DNA from: Coriobacteriia bacterium
GTDB taxonomy: Bacteria > Actinomycetota > Coriobacteriia > Coriobacteriales > Atopobiaceae
Direction of reading: 5' to 3'
NCBI GenBank assembly: GCA_030530145.1
Contig: JAUMVN010000008.1
Coordinates: 1-64,000, forward strand
DNA: 64,000 nucleotides
Below the pieces are notes generated by a model. That model ran no database searches, was not told the DNA's origin, and was given only the letters and a program-made list of their open reading frames with translations. Of this stretch, positions 62,522-64,000 are shown piece after piece (within the stretch, counting starts at the first letter, position 1; every line of letters starts with the position of its first letter). The position numbers and the translations under genes were made by a program.

Positions 62522-63877
62522 ATGACGTACTGCGAGAACGTCCTGGCCGACCTCAAGGCCCGCTATCCCGAGCAGACCGAGTTCATCCAGGCCGCGACCG
62601 AGATCCTGAGCACCCTTCAGCCTGCGCTCGACGCCCACCCCGAGTACGAGGAGGCCGCCATCCTCGAGCGCCTCGTCGAGCCCGAGCGCGTCGTCATGTT
62701 CCGCGTCCCCTGGGTCGACGACTCCGGCAAGGTCCAGGTCAACCGCGGCTACCGCGTCGAGTTCAACTCCGCCATCGGGCCCTACAAGGGCGGCCTGCGC
62801 TTCAACCCCACGGTCACCCTCGGCATGCTCAAGTTCCTCGGCCTCGAGCAGATCCTGAAGAACTCCCTCACCACCCTTCCCATGGGCGGAGGCAAGGGCG
62901 GCTCGGACTTCGACCCCAAGGGCAAGTCCAACAACGAGATCATGCACTTCTGCCAGTCCTTCATGACCGAGCTCTGCCGCCACATCGGCCCGAACACCGA
63001 CGTCCCCGCCGGCGACCTCGGCGTCGGCGGCCGTGAGGTCGCCTACATGTTCGGCCAGTACAAGCGCATCCGCAACGAGTGGACCGGCGTCCTCACGGGC
63101 AAGGGCCTCTCGTTCGGCGGCTCGCTCGCTCGCACCGAGGCCACCGGCTACGGCCTCGTCTACTTCGTCGACGAGTACCTGAAGTCCAACGGCGACTCCT
63201 TCGAGGGCAAGAACGTCGTCGTCCACGGCTCCGGCAACGTCGCCATCTACGCCATCCAGAAGGTCTCCCAGCTCGGCGGCAAGGTGCTCGCCTGCTCCGA
63301 CACCAAGGGCTGGGTCGAGGACCCCGACGGCATCGACTACCAGGTGCTCGAGCACATCTACAACAAGAAGCGCTCCGGCAACGACAAGGGCGTCTCGCTC
63401 GCCATGTACGTCGACGAGCGCCCGAACGCCACCTGGCACGAGGAGGACGGCCGCGGCGTCTGGGGCGTGGCCTGCGACGTCGCGCTTCCCTGCGCCCGCG
63501 AGAACACCCTGCTGCTCGAGGACGCCCAGAAGCTCGTCGCCAACGGCTGCAAGGTCGTGGGCGAGGGCGCGAACATGCCGACCACCATCGAGGCCACCGA
63601 GCACTTCCAGGCCAACGGCGTCGCCTTCATGCCCGGTAAGGCCGCGAACGCCGGCGGCGTGCTCGTCTCCGGCCTCGAGATGAGCCAGAACGCCGAGCAC
63701 CTCTCCTGGACCTTCGAGGAGGTCGACGGCAAGCTCGAGCAGCTCATGCGCGGCATGTTCCACAACGTGGACGACACCGCCAAGAAGTACGGCCACGAGG
63801 GCAACTTCGTCATGGGCGCCAACATCGCCGGCTTCGAGAAGGTCGCCGACGCCATGCTCGCCCAGGGCGTCTGCTAA
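62522..63877 (+). CDS. gdhA: NADP-type glutamate dehydrogenase
   Basis: A 451-residue hexameric-type enzyme that fixes ammonium onto 2-oxoglutarate. FRVPWVDDSGKVQVNRGYRVEFNSAIGPYKGGLRFNPTV contains the substrate lysines, LPMGGGKGGSDFDPKGKSNNEIM the catalytic lysine, VPAGDLGVGGREVAYMFGQYKR follows, and VVVHGSGNVAIYAIQKV is the nucleotide-binding fold. The length and sequence match the assimilatory GdhA group. ATG 62522 follows AAGGAGAGATC. A long GC-rich and AT-mixed leader precedes it, so regulation by nitrogen supply is possible but no known site was recognised. Confidence 0.97.
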   Translation: MTYCENVLADLKARYPEQTEFIQAATEILSTLQPALDAHPEYEEAAILERLVEPERVVMFRVPWVDDSGKVQVNRGYRVEFNSAIGPYKGGLRFNPTVTLGMLKFLGLEQILKNSLTTLPMGGGKGGSDFDPKGKSNNEIMHFCQSFMTELCRHIGPNTDVPAGDLGVGGREVAYMFGQYKRIRNEWTGVLTGKGLSFGGSLARTEATGYGLVYFVDEYLKSNGDSFEGKNVVVHGSGNVAIYAIQKVSQLGGKVLACSDTKGWVEDPDGIDYQVLEHIYNKKRSGNDKGVSLAMYVDERPNATWHEEDGRGVWGVACDVALPCARENTLLLEDAQKLVANGCKVVGEGANMPTTIEATEHFQANGVAFMPGKAANAGGVLVSGLEMSQNAEHLSWTFEEVDGKLEQLMRGMFHNVDDTAKKYGHEGNFVMGANIAGFEKVADAMLAQGVC

Positions 63878-63902
63878 AGCAGAGAGAAGCGCGGGGCCGA
63901 TC

Positions 63903-63957
63903 GAGGGGGCTCGGAGGATTCGCGGAGACGCGAAGGACCTCCGGGCCCTCTTCTTTG
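63903..63957 (+). terminator. Terminator after gdhA
   Basis: A branched hairpin has outer arms GAGGGGGCTCGGAGG / CCTCCGGGCCCTC and an inner TTCGCG / CGCGAA stem, and runs into TTCTTTGTG. Nothing else is seen to the window edge. Confidence 0.8.
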
Positions 63958-64000
63958 TGCCGCGTTCCCGAGGCGTCCCGGAGCCGGACAAACACCCCGG

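Overview
The window is high-GC bacterial chromosome with actinobacterial-style genes. Everything fits a gut member of the Coriobacteriia, most likely Collinsella or a close relative. The evidence is a fused RmlC-RmlD protein, large exported proteins built from a tandem cell-surface repeat, an obligate-anaerobe desulfoferrodoxin, TTG/GTG starts after strong Shine-Dalgarno sites, and NADP-type glutamate dehydrogenase. The genus is inferred; no 16S gene is present.

Left part (1-9,690): a 5'-truncated CotH-kinase protein, an unknown gene, then two exported cell-wall hydrolases (a glucosaminidase and an amidase). The CotH protein and both hydrolases carry the same ~70-residue surface repeat. A DPM1-like glycosyltransferase plus a DUF2304 partner follow. 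Middle part (9,706-33,483): a cell-surface polysaccharide locus. It holds dTDP-rhamnose synthesis (rmlA, rmlB, fused rmlCD) interrupted by an AAA/PD-(D/E)XK gene, two half-size EamA/SMR-like membrane proteins with an ArnC/GtrB-like transferase, large polytopic membrane proteins (DUF6541, YfhO), a sugar-transfer ATP-grasp enzyme, a Wzx-like flippase, a DegT aminotransferase, several GT2 enzymes, a second DPM1/DUF2304 pair, and a coiled-coil wall protein with a degenerate L,D-transpeptidase-like end.

At 33,702-37,308 lies a second repeat/CotH protein. Its signal peptide and mature part are in different frames, separated by a run of nine G residues directly after the signal peptide. This is a strong candidate for on/off phase variation of a surface protein. 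Then come desulfoferrodoxin, a hipBA remnant with three operator-like repeats, a GtrA-like protein, a GH3 beta-glucosidase, an acidic unknown protein and an LtaS-type phosphoglycerol transferase.

Right part (45,800-64,000) is mostly housekeeping. It has thrC-thrB divergent from lysC-asd (aspartate to threonine), an S33 peptidase, a SWIM/SNF2 helicase, tRNA-His and two tRNA-Lys, a NUDIX hydrolase, tRNA-Arg, a 1-phosphofructokinase-like kinase with ptsI, a lipid kinase, tRNA-Pro and tRNA-Gly, and gdhA. Intergenic gaps here carry unexplained structured DNA: a 127-bp element with perfect 31-bp inverted arms after asd, a family of paired 23-bp palindromes at operon ends, and a CGAGGTGGCG repeat cluster.

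Taken together, the left and middle parts look like one envelope programme: make an activated rhamnose polymer, flip it, decorate it with lipid-linked sugars on the outside, and display repeat-anchored hydrolases and CotH proteins on the surface.
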